Origin: Nocardia salmonicida NBRC 13393
Lineage (GTDB): Bacteria > Actinomycetota > Actinomycetes > Mycobacteriales > Mycobacteriaceae
Length of the DNA: 64,000 nt
Assembly (NCBI RefSeq): GCF_001613085.1
Contig: NZ_BDBR01000009.1
Span: 310,001 to 374,000 of the forward strand
Reading direction: 5' to 3'
This document shows, one piece after another, positions 8,604 through 19,300 of this stretch (positions are counted from its first letter, which is position 1; each line of letters opens with the position of its first letter). Under the pieces are notes generated by a model that saw only the letters and a list, made by a program, of their open reading frames with translations, was not told where the DNA came from and made no database searches. The translations under genes and the position numbers were made by a program.

Positions 8604-9494
8604 TCAGCGGGGTGCTGGGCCGCCGGGGGGTGGGCCGCCCGGTGCGCCGTTGCTCGAGGGCGGCGAGCCCGGGAAACCGTTGTCGGACTGGGTGTTCTGG
8701 GATTTCGCTGCTACGCCGACGGTGAGGGAGACGGACATGGTGGTGGTGGGTGTGCCGGTGATCGTGGCCAGTTCGGCGTCCCAGCCGTCGCCGAAGACGC
8801 CGTCGGAGGACAGGGTGACGCCGGACAGGTTGCGGGTGCTGTTCACGTAGCCGGGGTCGGCGTCGAAGCCCGCGGTGCACGCGTCCTGGGGGAGGGCGAT
8901 CTGGGAGGTGAGGCGGGCGTTGTCGCCGACGACCGCGGTGGAAAGGGAGTCGTAGACCTCGAAGTGGATGTGGGGCCAGCGGCCGGCGTAGCAGGCGGGG
9001 AAGATCGAGGTGAACCGTACGGTGCCGTTGTCGTCGGCCACTTGGACGCCGCGCAGGTAGTTCTGTTCGGTGGCTCCCTCGGTGTAGAGCGAGTAGCGGC
9101 CCTCGCGGTCGCAATGCCACACGTACACCGCCATTCCGGCGCCTGCCGCGTTCTTCACGAGGTCGCGCAGGTTCAGGGTGAGCGTCATCGGAACACCCTG
9201 GGCGGTACCGGAATACGCGCCGAAGCTGGTGGTGATGTCGGAGCGCACCACGCCGGATTCGATCAGGACATTGGGTCCGTTGGAACCGTCACCGGGATAG
9301 GGGCCCGCCGTTTCCTGCGGCGCCGCCGCAGACGCGGAGGTGGTGGCCTCGGCCGAGCTCGAGCCCTTGCTGTCGGTCGAGGTCGCGCAGCCCGCCGCCG
9401 CTGCCGCGACCCCGGCGACGCCGAGAAAACTCAACGCCCGTCGGCGTGACATCACTCGGAGATCGTGCCCGAGTCCCAGATCGTGCTCACCCAT
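8604..9494 (-). CDS. Secreted intradiol ring-cleavage dioxygenase-like lipoprotein
   Basis: A 296-residue protein of the protocatechuate 3,4-dioxygenase/catechol 1,2-dioxygenase superfamily. Family members use non-heme Fe(III) to split a catechol ring between its hydroxyls. The four likely iron ligands are visible: Tyr135 (GRYSLY), Tyr170 (FPACYAGR), His176 and His178 (RWPHIHF). An SRRRALSFLG twin-arginine motif and a lipobox ending at Cys36 (AAAAGC) predict Tat export and lipidation, unusual for catabolic dioxygenases. The C-terminus is a low-complexity Pro/Gly tail. An internal ATG 42 bases downstream would start just before the Tat motif. It lies 89 bp beyond fecB. Substrate unknown; a catechol such as a siderophore moiety is conceivable but unsupported. 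Confidence 0.82.
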   Translation of the reverse strand: MGEHDLGLGHDLRVMSRRRALSFLGVAGVAAAAAGCATSTDSKGSSSAEATTSASAAAPQETAGPYPGDGSNGPNVLIESGVVRSDITTSFGAYSGTAQGVPMTLTLNLRDLVKNAAGAGMAVYVWHCDREGRYSLYTEGATEQNYLRGVQVADDNGTVRFTSIFPACYAGRWPHIHFEVYDSLSTAVVGDNARLTSQIALPQDACTAGFDADPGYVNSTRNLSGVTLSSDGVFGDGWDAELATITGTPTTTMSVSLTVGVAAKSQNTQSDNGFPGSPPSSNGAPGGPPPGGPAPR

Positions 9495-9583
9495 CGCTGC
9501 TCCTTCGCCGCTGTCGTGTTGTCGACCACGCTGAGTACGTGGACCGCGCCGCGACTGCGAATACGCTGGGAGTTAGCTGCGAG

Positions 9584-10675
9584 TCAATCGGTGACGTAGC
9601 CGTTGAGGCTGTTGCGGAGGTCGGTGAGGACCGCGCGGGCCGCCGTGAGACCTGTCGTGTGCCAGACGTTGTTGTCCACCGCGAAGACACGCTTGTCGGT
9701 GGAAGCGCTGAGTTCCTCGAAGGGAGTCGAGCGCAGGACCTGTTTGCCGTGCTCCTCGCCGTCGGGGCCGTCGAACATCACGTAGATGACATCGCCTTCG
9801 GCTTTGGTGGCGAGGTCGGCTTCGGTGATGTCGAAGGACCGGCCGCGCTGAGCGGTCGGGCGTTGCACCCCGACATCGGAAAGGACCTGGGCGGCAAAGG
9901 TTTCCGAGCCCTGGACCTGGGTGGCGTCGGCGGTGAAGCGCAGCACCGAGGCCTGCGACTGGGTCGCGTTGAGGGCGGGGCCGAGGTCGTGGGCCTCGGT
10001 GAGGTAGTTCCGCAGGGCGGTGTCGGCGGCGTCGTCGCGGTTCATGCCCGCGGAGTAGGCGGCGAAATCGGACTGCCAGCTACCGCCCGCGCCGATCAGG
10101 ACGGTGGGGGCGATCTTGCTCAGTGCCTCGTAACCGCCGGCGGCCGGGGCGACGTCGCCGAGGATCAGGTCGGGCTTCAGTTCGGCGATCCGCGCCGGAT
10201 CGGGCTGACCGATCGGGCCGACGCTCGGCACCTTCACCACGCCGTAGCCCAGGTACATCGGCTGCGAACGATCGCCGTCGAGGGTGACCGCGCCCGCGAC
10301 CCGCTCCCACAGGCCCAGCGCGCAGGCCGCGTCGAGTGCCGAGGTGGTGAGGACGACGATGCGCTTCGGGTCTGCGGGAACCTGCGAGACCCCGGCGGTA
10401 TGGGTGACCGTGCGGGTCGCGCCGGAGCCCGCATCGGGCGCGCTGGGCAGCGGGCACGCGGTCGCGGTGTCGCGATCGGTGCCGACCACCCCCGCACCCG
10501 CGATATTCGTAGTGGTGCGGATGATCGTGCTCGCGTCGTCGTGCTTGTCCGCGCAACCCGTGGCGAGCAGTGCGGCACACAGCAACGCGGCAGCCGCGAC
10601 GACACCGCGCGAGCGGACAGCCTCGGCGGTGCGACTCAATCGGGTGCGGTCTCGGGCGCTCACCGGCATGCGCAC
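9584..10675 (-). CDS. fecB: FecB-like iron-ligand-binding lipoprotein (Rv3044 type)
   Basis: A 363-residue class III periplasmic-binding protein (FecCD/BtuF fold) anchored as a lipoprotein: lipobox LLATGC with Cys41. The mature N-terminus has TTTNIAGAGVVGTDR, very like the start of M. tuberculosis FecB (Rv3044) as recalled, then a QVPADPKRIVVL binding-fold opening and a C-terminal VWHTTGLTAARAVL. FecB binds mycobactin-type siderophores and heme. It lies 50 bp after the last exporter permease gene on the same strand, so it may be co-transcribed with the NRPS operon. GTG 10675 or ATG 10669 may start it. No cognate import permease is present in the window. Confidence 0.88.
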   Translation of the reverse strand: MRMPVSARDRTRLSRTAEAVRSRGVVAAAALLCAALLATGCADKHDDASTIIRTTTNIAGAGVVGTDRDTATACPLPSAPDAGSGATRTVTHTAGVSQVPADPKRIVVLTTSALDAACALGLWERVAGAVTLDGDRSQPMYLGYGVVKVPSVGPIGQPDPARIAELKPDLILGDVAPAAGGYEALSKIAPTVLIGAGGSWQSDFAAYSAGMNRDDAADTALRNYLTEAHDLGPALNATQSQASVLRFTADATQVQGSETFAAQVLSDVGVQRPTAQRGRSFDITEADLATKAEGDVIYVMFDGPDGEEHGKQVLRSTPFEELSASTDKRVFAVDNNVWHTTGLTAARAVLTDLRNSLNGYVTD

Positions 10676-10725
10676 GAGGGTACTGCGTTGCTCCAGGTGC
10701 GAGTGCCGCGGGTTCGCGGGCCGGA

Positions 10726-11514
10726 CTACCGGCGGCTCGCGCGCCGGAAGCCGATGGCCGCGGGCACGGCGAACAACAGCAGGGCCGCGCCGGACCAGGC
10801 GAGGGTGAGCAGCAGGGGCCGGGCGATGGGACCCTCATCGGCCAGGCCGCGCATCGCGTCGACGGCCACCGACATCGGCTGGTTGGCGACCACCGGCTGA
10901 ATCCAGGTCGGGAAGGCGACGAGCGGCACGAATCCGGTGCTGAAGAACATCATCAGCGAGGCGAGGATCGTGATGCCCTCGACCAGTGAGGCCTTCGCGC
11001 TGTAGACGGCGACGGCGGTGACCATGGTGGCGAAGGCGAGTCCGAACACCACGGGGATCGCCAGGAATACCAAGGCGGCCAGTGGACCGTGGTGGAAGCG
11101 GAAGCCCAGCAGATAGCCGACGATCAGCACCGTCACGGTGCCCAGCAGGATGCGGCAGCCCTCGGCGAGGATGCGCGAGATCAGGCCCGAGGCACGATGC
11201 ACGGGCAGCACCCAGAATTTGGCCAGCAGGCCGGCGTCGCGTTCCCGGCCGAGCAGCACGCCACTGGCCACGGCGCCGGACAGCGCGCCGACAAGGGCGA
11301 CCATCGGGACCGAGCCGTAGAGGGCATCGTCACCGGTGAACTTCTCGATCTGTCCGCCCACCACGATGTTGAGCATCATCAGCAGCAGACACGGGATGAA
11401 CAGGGTCTCCAGTAGCGTGACCGGGTTGCGTGCCCAGCGCACCAGCAGCCGTTCGGTCTGGATCAGCGTGTGCCGCAGCAGCGACACCGCCGAGGTCTCG
11501 AGTTGTTCCGCCAT
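10726..11514 (-). CDS. ABC-2 type permease, second exporter subunit (DrrC-like)
   Basis: A 262-residue membrane protein with about six hydrophobic segments and a cytoplasmic N-terminus, of the DrrB/DrrC ABC-2 export family. GRERDAGLLAKFWVLPV is the conserved cytoplasmic-loop stretch of these permeases. Start ATG 11514-11512 shares one base with the stop of the preceding permease gene (TGATG), so the two are translationally coupled. With its partner permease and the ATPase it should form an exporter, by context for the NRPS1 product. The open frame reaches further upstream, but those residues are unlike the family. Confidence 0.87.
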   Translation of the reverse strand: MAEQLETSAVSLLRHTLIQTERLLVRWARNPVTLLETLFIPCLLLMMLNIVVGGQIEKFTGDDALYGSVPMVALVGALSGAVASGVLLGRERDAGLLAKFWVLPVHRASGLISRILAEGCRILLGTVTVLIVGYLLGFRFHHGPLAALVFLAIPVVFGLAFATMVTAVAVYSAKASLVEGITILASLMMFFSTGFVPLVAFPTWIQPVVANQPMSVAVDAMRGLADEGPIARPLLLTLAWSGAALLLFAVPAAIGFRRASRR

Positions 11515-12332
11515 CAGGCCCTCCTCGAACTCAGCCGGATGGCCACCGGCGTGCAGATCGCCAGCATCCCGGCAAGCCACAGCAGCGACGGGGTCACCAG
11601 CGACCAGGTCACCGTCCCGGCATTGCCCAGGGTGTCACCGGCCAGCGCGCGCAACACGATCGCGAACTGGGAGACCGGTTGATTGCGGACGAACCACTGG
11701 ATCCACTCCGGGAACTGGCTGGCGGGGGCGAGCCCGGTCGAGAGCATACCGAAGATCAGCGGGGGTAGCAGCAGTGCCTGCGAGGTGGCTTCGGGGCTCT
11801 TGGACAGCGTGCCGATCACATCCGCGCCGAGGGTGAACGCGAGTCCGATGAGGACCGAGAACGCCAGATACCCGAGAGTGTGCATGGCGTCGAGCCGGAA
11901 CCGGAAACCGATCACATAGCCCGCGGCGATCCCCGCGGCCAACGAGATGAGCAGCCGGAACAGGTTGGCCGACATCCGTGCTGCGACCGGAACCAGCGGG
12001 CGCAGCGGCATCGCGCCGAAGCGGCGGTTGAGGCCGGCCACGGAATCGGTGGCCGAACGGAACGCCGCCGAGATGGCGGTGAACGCGGCGGCCTGCAGGA
12101 TCACCAGCGGCATCATGTACTGGGCGTAGCTGCTGAAACCGTTGCCGGAGAACGTCATCACGGTTTTCAGCGGGATATAGAAGCTGGCCGTGAAGGCCGC
12201 GGGTGCGAGTACCGAGGCGAGGAACTCGCCGGATTTGATCGAGGGCACGATCAGCCGGGTGCTCAGGACCCACCACTGCTGCACCGTCTCCGGTGTCGCG
12301 CGCGCGGAGGTGTTCCAGGTGGCGGCGGTCAT
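11514..12332 (-). CDS. ABC-2 type permease, first exporter subunit (DrrB-like)
   Basis: A 272-residue integral membrane protein, about six helices, of the same ABC-2 export family as the next gene. FRSATDSVAGLNRRFGAMPL corresponds to the conserved loop before the fourth helix. Its start overlaps the stop of the ATPase gene (ATGA, 12329-12332) and its stop overlaps the next permease start by one base, so all three transporter genes are translated in a chain. Two different permeases suggest a heterodimeric pore as in DrrABC. Confidence 0.87.
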   Translation of the reverse strand: MTAATWNTSARATPETVQQWWVLSTRLIVPSIKSGEFLASVLAPAAFTASFYIPLKTVMTFSGNGFSSYAQYMMPLVILQAAAFTAISAAFRSATDSVAGLNRRFGAMPLRPLVPVAARMSANLFRLLISLAAGIAAGYVIGFRFRLDAMHTLGYLAFSVLIGLAFTLGADVIGTLSKSPEATSQALLLPPLIFGMLSTGLAPASQFPEWIQWFVRNQPVSQFAIVLRALAGDTLGNAGTVTWSLVTPSLLWLAGMLAICTPVAIRLSSRRA

Positions 12333-13339
12333 GCCGTGGCCTTCGAATCGTCCTCGTTCGAGGCCAGATGACCGGTGAGCTGCAGGAACACATCGTCGAG
12401 CGAGGGCCTGCGCAGGGCGATGTCGACGAGTTCGACCGAGGCGCTGTCGAGTCGGCGCAGGGCCTCGGCGAGCGTTTTGGCACCGTCGGGCGCGGGGATG
12501 GTGATGCGGTCCGATTCGGGAGTGAGCGCGGCCAGGTTCTCCGCGGGAAGCAGCGAGCCGAGCGCGGCGACGATGGTCGGCAACCCTTCCAGGTCCAGCG
12601 GCACGATCTCGCAGTAGCTGCCGCCGGTGCGATGTTTCAACTCGTCCGCGGTGCCGGAGGCGATCACCACGCCGTGATCGATCACGATGATCTGATCGCT
12701 GAGCGCATCGGCTTCCTCCAGATACTGGGTGGTGAGCAGGGTGGTGATGCCCGCGGTCTTGAAGCCGCGCACCAGGTCCCAGACGCCCTGCCTGCTGCGG
12801 GGGTCGAGTCCGGTGGTCGGCTCGTCGAGGAAGACGACATCGGGTCGCACCACCAGCCCGCAGGCGATGTCGATGCGGCGGCGCATGCCGCCCGAGTAGG
12901 TGCCGACGCGCCGGTTCGCCGCCTTCTCCAGGTCGAATTCGCCGAGCAGTTCTCTGGCCCTGGCCTGCGCCGCCGGTTTGCGCAGCCCCATCAGTCTGCC
13001 GAACATGACCAGGTTCTCGTAGCCGCTGAGCATGTCGTCGAGCGCGGCGTACTGCCCGGTCAGCATGATGCGTTTGCGGACCGCGGCCGGGTCGTCGACG
13101 ACATCGTGGCCGGCCACCACCGCCCGACCGCTGTCGGGCGTGACGAGGGTGGACAGGATGTTCACCATGGTCGTCTTGCCCGCGCCGTTGGGACCGAGGA
13201 TGCCGAGCACCTCACCGGGGGCGGCCTCGAAATCGACACCGCGTAGGGCGTGGACGTCGCCGAAGGACTTCTCGATCCCTTCGACCACGACACCACCGGT
13301 GCGCGGGTTGCTCTGCACGAGAGTGTTTTCGACGCTCAT
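12329..13339 (-). CDS. ABC exporter ATPase (DrrA/daunorubicin-resistance type)
   Basis: A 336-residue ATPase that powers the two downstream permeases. Walker [10 protein letters not shown] is at about 49-57, signature [12 protein letters not shown] at 148-159, Walker [14 protein letters not shown] at 168-180, and [20 protein letters not shown] matches the DrrA-specific stretch. The roughly 100-residue C-terminal extension ([20 protein letters not shown]) is typical of DrrA proteins. The ATG at 13339 overlaps the NRPS stop by 4 bases (ATGA), which ties the exporter directly to the synthetase. In-frame codons upstream of 13339 lie inside the NRPS gene and are not used. Confidence 0.92.
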   Translation of the reverse strand: MSVENTLVQSNPRTGGVVVEGIEKSFGDVHALRGVDFEAAPGEVLGILGPNGAGKTTMVNILSTLVTPDSGRAVVAGHDVVDDPAAVRKRIMLTGQYAALDDMLSGYENLVMFGRLMGLRKPAAQARARELLGEFDLEKAANRRVGTYSGGMRRRIDIACGLVVRPDVVFLDEPTTGLDPRSRQGVWDLVRGFKTAGITTLLTTQYLEEADALSDQIIVIDHGVVIASGTADELKHRTGGSYCEIVPLDLEGLPTIVAALGSLLPAENLAALTPESDRITIPAPDGAKTLAEALRRLDSASVELVDIALRRPSLDDVFLQLTGHLASNEDDSKATA

Positions 13340-16300
13340 ATCCGGTCTCCTGCTTCCAAGTGGTCGTCGAGCAATGGTGAGATCACCGACAGTGCATAGG
13401 GATTGGTCAGTTCGTCGTGGGTCACATCGACGTCGTGGTTGGTGATGTCGCCGGTGACGTAGGCCCGCCAACCGTCGGGCCCCATCCATTCGGCGGGGTC
13501 CACCGTGGCGCTGAAATAGACGACGTCACCGTGGTAGACCGGCCGCTGATATCCGGTCCGCGTGCCCGCGGAGGCGTTGTAGGAGCCCGCCATTCGCTCG
13601 ATCGTCGCCGCGTCGACGAGTTCGACCCCGCCGAGCCGGGCGGTGATGAGCTCGGCCGCCTCCTCGGCGCTCGACTCGGCGGGGACGTCGTCGATGCCGA
13701 AGACGGCGCCGAAGGTGTTGATGAACGCGCCCGCCGACAACCGCTCGATGGTGTCGCCGTCGATATCGGCGGTGTCGGTGTCCAGGAGCGCGACGACCCC
13801 CACCTGCTCGCCCGCGGCGGACAGTTCCACCGCCATCGCCTGGGCGATGAGACCGCCGAACGACCAACCGAGCAGGTGATAGGGGCCCCTCGGCTGCACC
13901 GCGCGGATCTCGCGCACGTAGCGCTGGGCGAATTCCTCGATCGAGCGTGCCGACGGCTCGCGACCGCTGAGGTCGGGGGCCTGGAGTCCGTAGATCGGTC
14001 GCCCCGGCCGTAGCTGTTCGGCCAATCCCAGGTAGCTCCAGGACATTCCGGAGGAGGAGTGGACGCAGAACAGTGCGGGTCGATCCCCGCCCGGTCGGAT
14101 CGGAAGCAGCACATCGAGGCCGAGGCCGCTCGGCCCCGGCTCCGCGATCGCCGCCGTGTGCGCGGTCATGGCGGCGGCTTCGTCGGCCGAAGCGGCCTGG
14201 GCAGCAGGGGTTTCGGCGAATCGTGCTGCCGCGCCGAGCGCCTCGACCCACAGATTCGCGAGGTCGGCGACATCTTCGCGGGCCAGAAGCCGAGCCGCGT
14301 AACCGAAGTCGGCCTGGAGGCGGTCGCCGACCACCATCGCGTTGATATCGATCGCCGACATGATCGGTACCTCTGGGTGTTCGGCCGCCTCGAGATCGCC
14401 GAGCGCGTCGGTGGGTAGCCAGCCCAAGCCCTCCAGTCCGGCGGGTGTGTCGACCGAGGTGTGCCTGCCGAGATAGTTCACGCAGATCTGACCGGGGAGC
14501 CGCGCCGGGAGTTGTTCGGCTGCTTCGGGATTCAGATAGCGCAGCAGACCGAATCCGATGCCCTTGTCCGGAACCGCGGCGAGGTCGTGCTTGGCTCGGC
14601 GGATGGCCGTGCCCATGGCGGGTCCGCCGGACAGGGCGTCCTCGACGTCGATGTCGGCGAGGTCGAGACGTACCGGGTACAGGTTCGTGAACCAGCCGAT
14701 GGTCCGGGACAGGTCGGCGCCGGGCACGACTTCCTCCTGCCTGCCATGTCCTTCCAGGCGCAGCAGCGCCGAGGGTTCGTCCACGCCTCTGCGCGCACGC
14801 CATCGCACCAGCGCCAGTGCCAGAGTGGCCAACAGCGCGTCGGTGACGCTGCCGTGGAACAGGCGGGGCAGGGTGGTGAGCAGAGCTGTGGTGGTGTTCT
14901 CGTCGACCTCGATGTCGAGGCGGCGGACCGTCCGCCCCTGGTCGATGGCCGGATCGAGGTGGCGGGCACCGAGCAGCGGGTCGGGGCCGTTCACCACCTG
15001 TTGCCAGTACGGGAGTTCGGCCAGGCGCCCCTCGGACCGGGCCTGCTCGGTCAGCGCATGCGACCAGCGCCGCATCGAGGTGCCGATCTCGGGCAGTGCC
15101 GGGGTGGCGCCCGCCGCTACCTGGGCCCAGACGGTGATCAAGTCCTGCACCAGAATCCGCCAGGAGACGCTGTCGATCGCGAGGTGGTGTGCGACGACGA
15201 TCAGGCGTCCCGGTCGGGTGTGTGAACCGGCGTCGCCGACGGGATCGAGCCAGACGAATTGGAGTACGACGCCGTCGGCGGGACGCAGGCGGTTCATCGC
15301 GGAGTCGAGTTCGGTCTGCGCGTATTCGCGCAGGTCGATCGAGTCGGTGGCGTCGAAGGCCGTGCGGTGCACGAGTGCGTCGACGTCCACCGAGCCGGGG
15401 TCGGCCACCTGTAGCCGCCAGCCGTCGTCGTCTGCCCACAGGCGTGCCCGCAGCATGTCGTGTCGGTCGATCGCGGCGGTGAGTGTGGTGACGAGTTGCG
15501 CGCGGTCGATGCCGATCGGCAGTTCCAAGACCGCTGTTTGGGCGAACCGGTCGAAATCGCCGCCGCGTTCGATCATGTACCGGACGATCGGGGTGAGTGG
15601 CAGGTCGCCGGTGCCGCCGCCGGGCAGTTCCTCGAGTGCCTCGAACGTCTCGGCGGAATCGACAACCGCGCCCAGCGCCGCGACCGTGCGGTGTTCGAAC
15701 ACCTGCAGCGGTGTGCAGTGCACCCCGCGCAGCTTCGCCTGGGTGACCAGCTGGATGGCGAGGATGCTGTCGCCGCCGAGGGCGAAGAAGGAGTCGTCGA
15801 TGCCGACCTGCGCGCGGCCGAGCAGTTCGGCGAAGACCTCGGCGAGCACCAGTTCGGTCGGCGTCTCCGGGGCGCGGTACGGGGTGTCGTCGGTGACGAA
15901 CACCGGTTCCGGCAGTGCTTTTCGATCGAGCTTGCCGACCGCGTTGATGGGGATCTCGTCCAGGACGACAAAGGCGGCGGGGAGCATATAGGCGGGCAGG
16001 GCGTCGGCCGCCGTGGCACGGATGTGCGCGATATCGAGCTCGGCGCCGGGCATCCGCACCAGGTAGGCGGCGAGGGTGGTGGAACCGGTCGGACCCGGAA
16101 TGCCCAGTGTCACAGCGAGATCGACACCATCGATGGCGCCGAGCACCGCGTCGATCTCGCCGAGTTCGATGCGCTGGCCACGTACCTTCACCTGGAAGTC
16201 GGTGCGACCGAGGTATTCCAGCGCCAATCCGGCGGGCCTGCGAATCCACCGCACCAGATCGCCTGTGCGATAAAGGAGTTCACCGGAGCCGCCGAACGGG

Positions 16301-19300
16301 TCGGCGACGAATCGCGCTGCGGTCAAGCTCGGCCGGGCGTGGTAGCACCGCGCGAGGGCGGTGCCCGCGAGGTACAGCTCGCCCGCGACGCCGACCGGTA
16401 CGGGGCGCAGTCGGTCGTCGAGGACCAGTACCGCCGCACCGCGAACGGGAGTGCCGATGGTGACCGGTGCGGTGGCGGAGAGCGGCTCGGATCCTGTTGC
16501 CCAGATGGTGTATTCGGTCGGGCCGTACAGGTTCACCATCGTGCGACCGCCCGCGTCGCACCAGCGGGCGACCAGATCGGGGCCGACCGCCTCACCCGCG
16601 ACCGCGAGGACCCGAAGGCTCGACACCTCGGCGGAATCGATGGTGGCCAGTGCCGACGGCGTGATCACCATGTGGGTGACCGACTCGGCGGCGATCAGTT
16701 CCGCGAGCGGCGCGCCGCCGAAGACCTCCGGCGGGGCGATCACCGAGGCCCCGCCGCCGCCGAATGCCATGAGCGCCTCGAAGATCGACGCGTCGAAACT
16801 CGGTGAGGCGACCTGCAATACCCGGGCGTGTTCGTCGAGGGTGAGGTCGGCGCGCTGGGCGGCGACCAGGTCGGCCAGGCCGCGATGGGTGACGGTGACG
16901 CCCTTGGGAGTGCCGGTGGAGCCGGAGGTGTAGATCATCCAGGCCGGGTTCTCGACCCTGATCGGGACCGGCAGGTCCTCGGTGGTGAGGTCGGCGTCAT
17001 CGGTGGCGTCCAGGCGCGCGGCGAACTCGGCGTCGTCGAGGATCAACCAGCGGGTGGTGTCGGAAAGCTGTGGTCGGTATTCGGCGAGGGTGATCCCGAC
17101 CTGGGCACCGGAATCGGTGAGCATGTGGTCGATGCGGTCCGCCGGATGCTTCGGGTCGACCGGCAGGAAGGCCGCGCCCACCTTCGCCGCTGCCCAGATG
17201 CCGGTGTGCAGCTCGGCGCAGCGGGGCAGGCCGAGCGCTACCACGGTTTCGGTATGGGCCCCCGCCTCGATCAGCAGCCTGGCCAGCTGGTTCGACCGGG
17301 CGTGCAGCGCGCGGTAGGTGGTGGTGCCGGGTATCCGCGCGGTGGCGCCGGTGACCAGCGCGGGCCGGTCGGGGAACGCGCTGGCGGTGGCGGTGAGCAG
17401 CTCGGCCAGGGTGGTCGTTCCCGCGGTGGCGGGACCGCGGACCGGAATCAGCTCCGCGCGTTCGGCTTCGGCGAGGATGTCGATATCGGCGAGGCGGATG
17501 TCGATGTCGGCGAGGACGGTGGACAGGACTTGCCGCCATCGTGTCGCGAACGCGGCGACCGTGCTCGCGTCGAACAGGTCCGTCGCGTAGGTCAGGACGC
17601 CGTCGATGCCTTCGGGTCCTGTTTCGCCGAACCGTTCGCGCAGGTCGAGCGTGAGGTCGAAGGCCGAGGAGCGGCGGTCGAAGTCCTCGACTTCGAAGCG
17701 GAGTCCGGGCAGTTCGAGCACCGGCTCGATGAAGTTCTGCAGCGACAGCGATACCTGGAACAGCGGGTGGTGGGCGGTCGACCGGGTGGGGTCGAGTGCC
17801 CCGACGAGCTGCTCGAACGGCACGTCGGCGTGGGCAAAGGCGTCGAGATCGGTGGAGCGGACCGTCGCGAGCAGTTGCCGGAAGCCGGTGCCGGGATCGA
17901 CCGGCGTGCGCAGGGCCAGGGTGTTCACGAACATGCCGACGAGGTCGTCGAGGGCGGCTTCGCCGCGACCCGCGATCGGGGTGCCGATGACGACGTCGCC
18001 GGTGCCGCCGAGCCGGGCCAGCAGGACCGCGAGTGCGGCGTGGACCACCATGAACACGCTGACGTTGTTCGCGGCGGCGAAGTCGATCAACGCGCGATGG
18101 GTCGGTGCGTCGACGGTGAAGTCGACGTCGTCACTGCGCATCGACTGCACCGCGGGGCGGGGGCGATCGCTGGGCAGTTCCAGGGCGTCCGGGGCGTCGG
18201 CGAGGTTCTCGCGCCAATACTGGATCTGCTGTGCGGCGACGGAGTCCGCTTCCGTGCCGGTGCCGAGCAGTTCGCGATGCCACAGGGCGAAGTCGGCGTA
18301 CTGCACGGCGAGCGCAGGTCGGCTGGGTGCCGCGCCCGATACCCGCGCCGAGTACGCGGCCACCAGGTCGGTGGCCAACGGCGCCATCGACGCGCCGTCG
18401 GCGCTGATGTGGTGCACCACGAGGACGACAACATGCTGCTGGGCGGCATGGGAGCCGTTGGCGGAGCCGGCGGAGGCCGCACCGGTGAGGCGGTACAGGC
18501 CGACCCGCAACGGGGGCTCACGGGTGAGATCGAATCCGGTTCCCGCCAGTTCGTTGATCCGATCCCGCAGTGGCGCACCGTCTTCGGTATCGATCAGCGG
18601 CATCGCGGGGGTGGAGCCGTCGATGCCGACGACGACCTGGCGTGGGCCTTCGGAGTCGGCGGGATAGCGCGTGCGCAGGCTTTCCTGGCGTTCGACCACG
18701 TCGGCGAGTGCTCGGCGCATGGCCTCCACGTCCAGTGATCCGGTGAGGCGAAGGGCGATCGCGATGTTGTAGGCCGACGACTCCGGGTCGAGCTGGTTGA
18801 GCACCCACATCCGCTGCTGGGCGGGGGACAGCGGGATGCGGTCGGGGCGCGGGCGCGGGGCGAGGGCCGGGCGACCCGCGCTGCCCTCGGCGGTGGGGAC
18901 GACCCGCGAGGACAGCTGGGCGACGCTCGGTGCGTCGAACAGATCACGCAGGGCGATGCCGGACCCGAGTGCCGAATTGACCCGGGCCACCACCTTTGTC
19001 GCACTCAGCGAGTTGCCGCCGAGCTCGAAGAAGGACTGGTCGACGCTCACCCGCTCGCTGCCGAGTACCTCGGCGAACACCTCGGCGACGGCCTGTTCGA
19101 TCGGTGTGCGCGGCGCGAGATAGGACTGCTGGGTCACCGAGAAGTCCGGTATCGGAAGGGCTTTGCGGTCCAGCTTGCCGACGGGGGTGAGCGGGATGTC
19201 CTCCAGGACAACGACATAGGCGGGCACCATGTACCCGGGCAGTTCCGCCGCCACCTGCGCGCGCAGTCGCTCGGTGTCGAGTTCGACAGTCGGCACGGGA

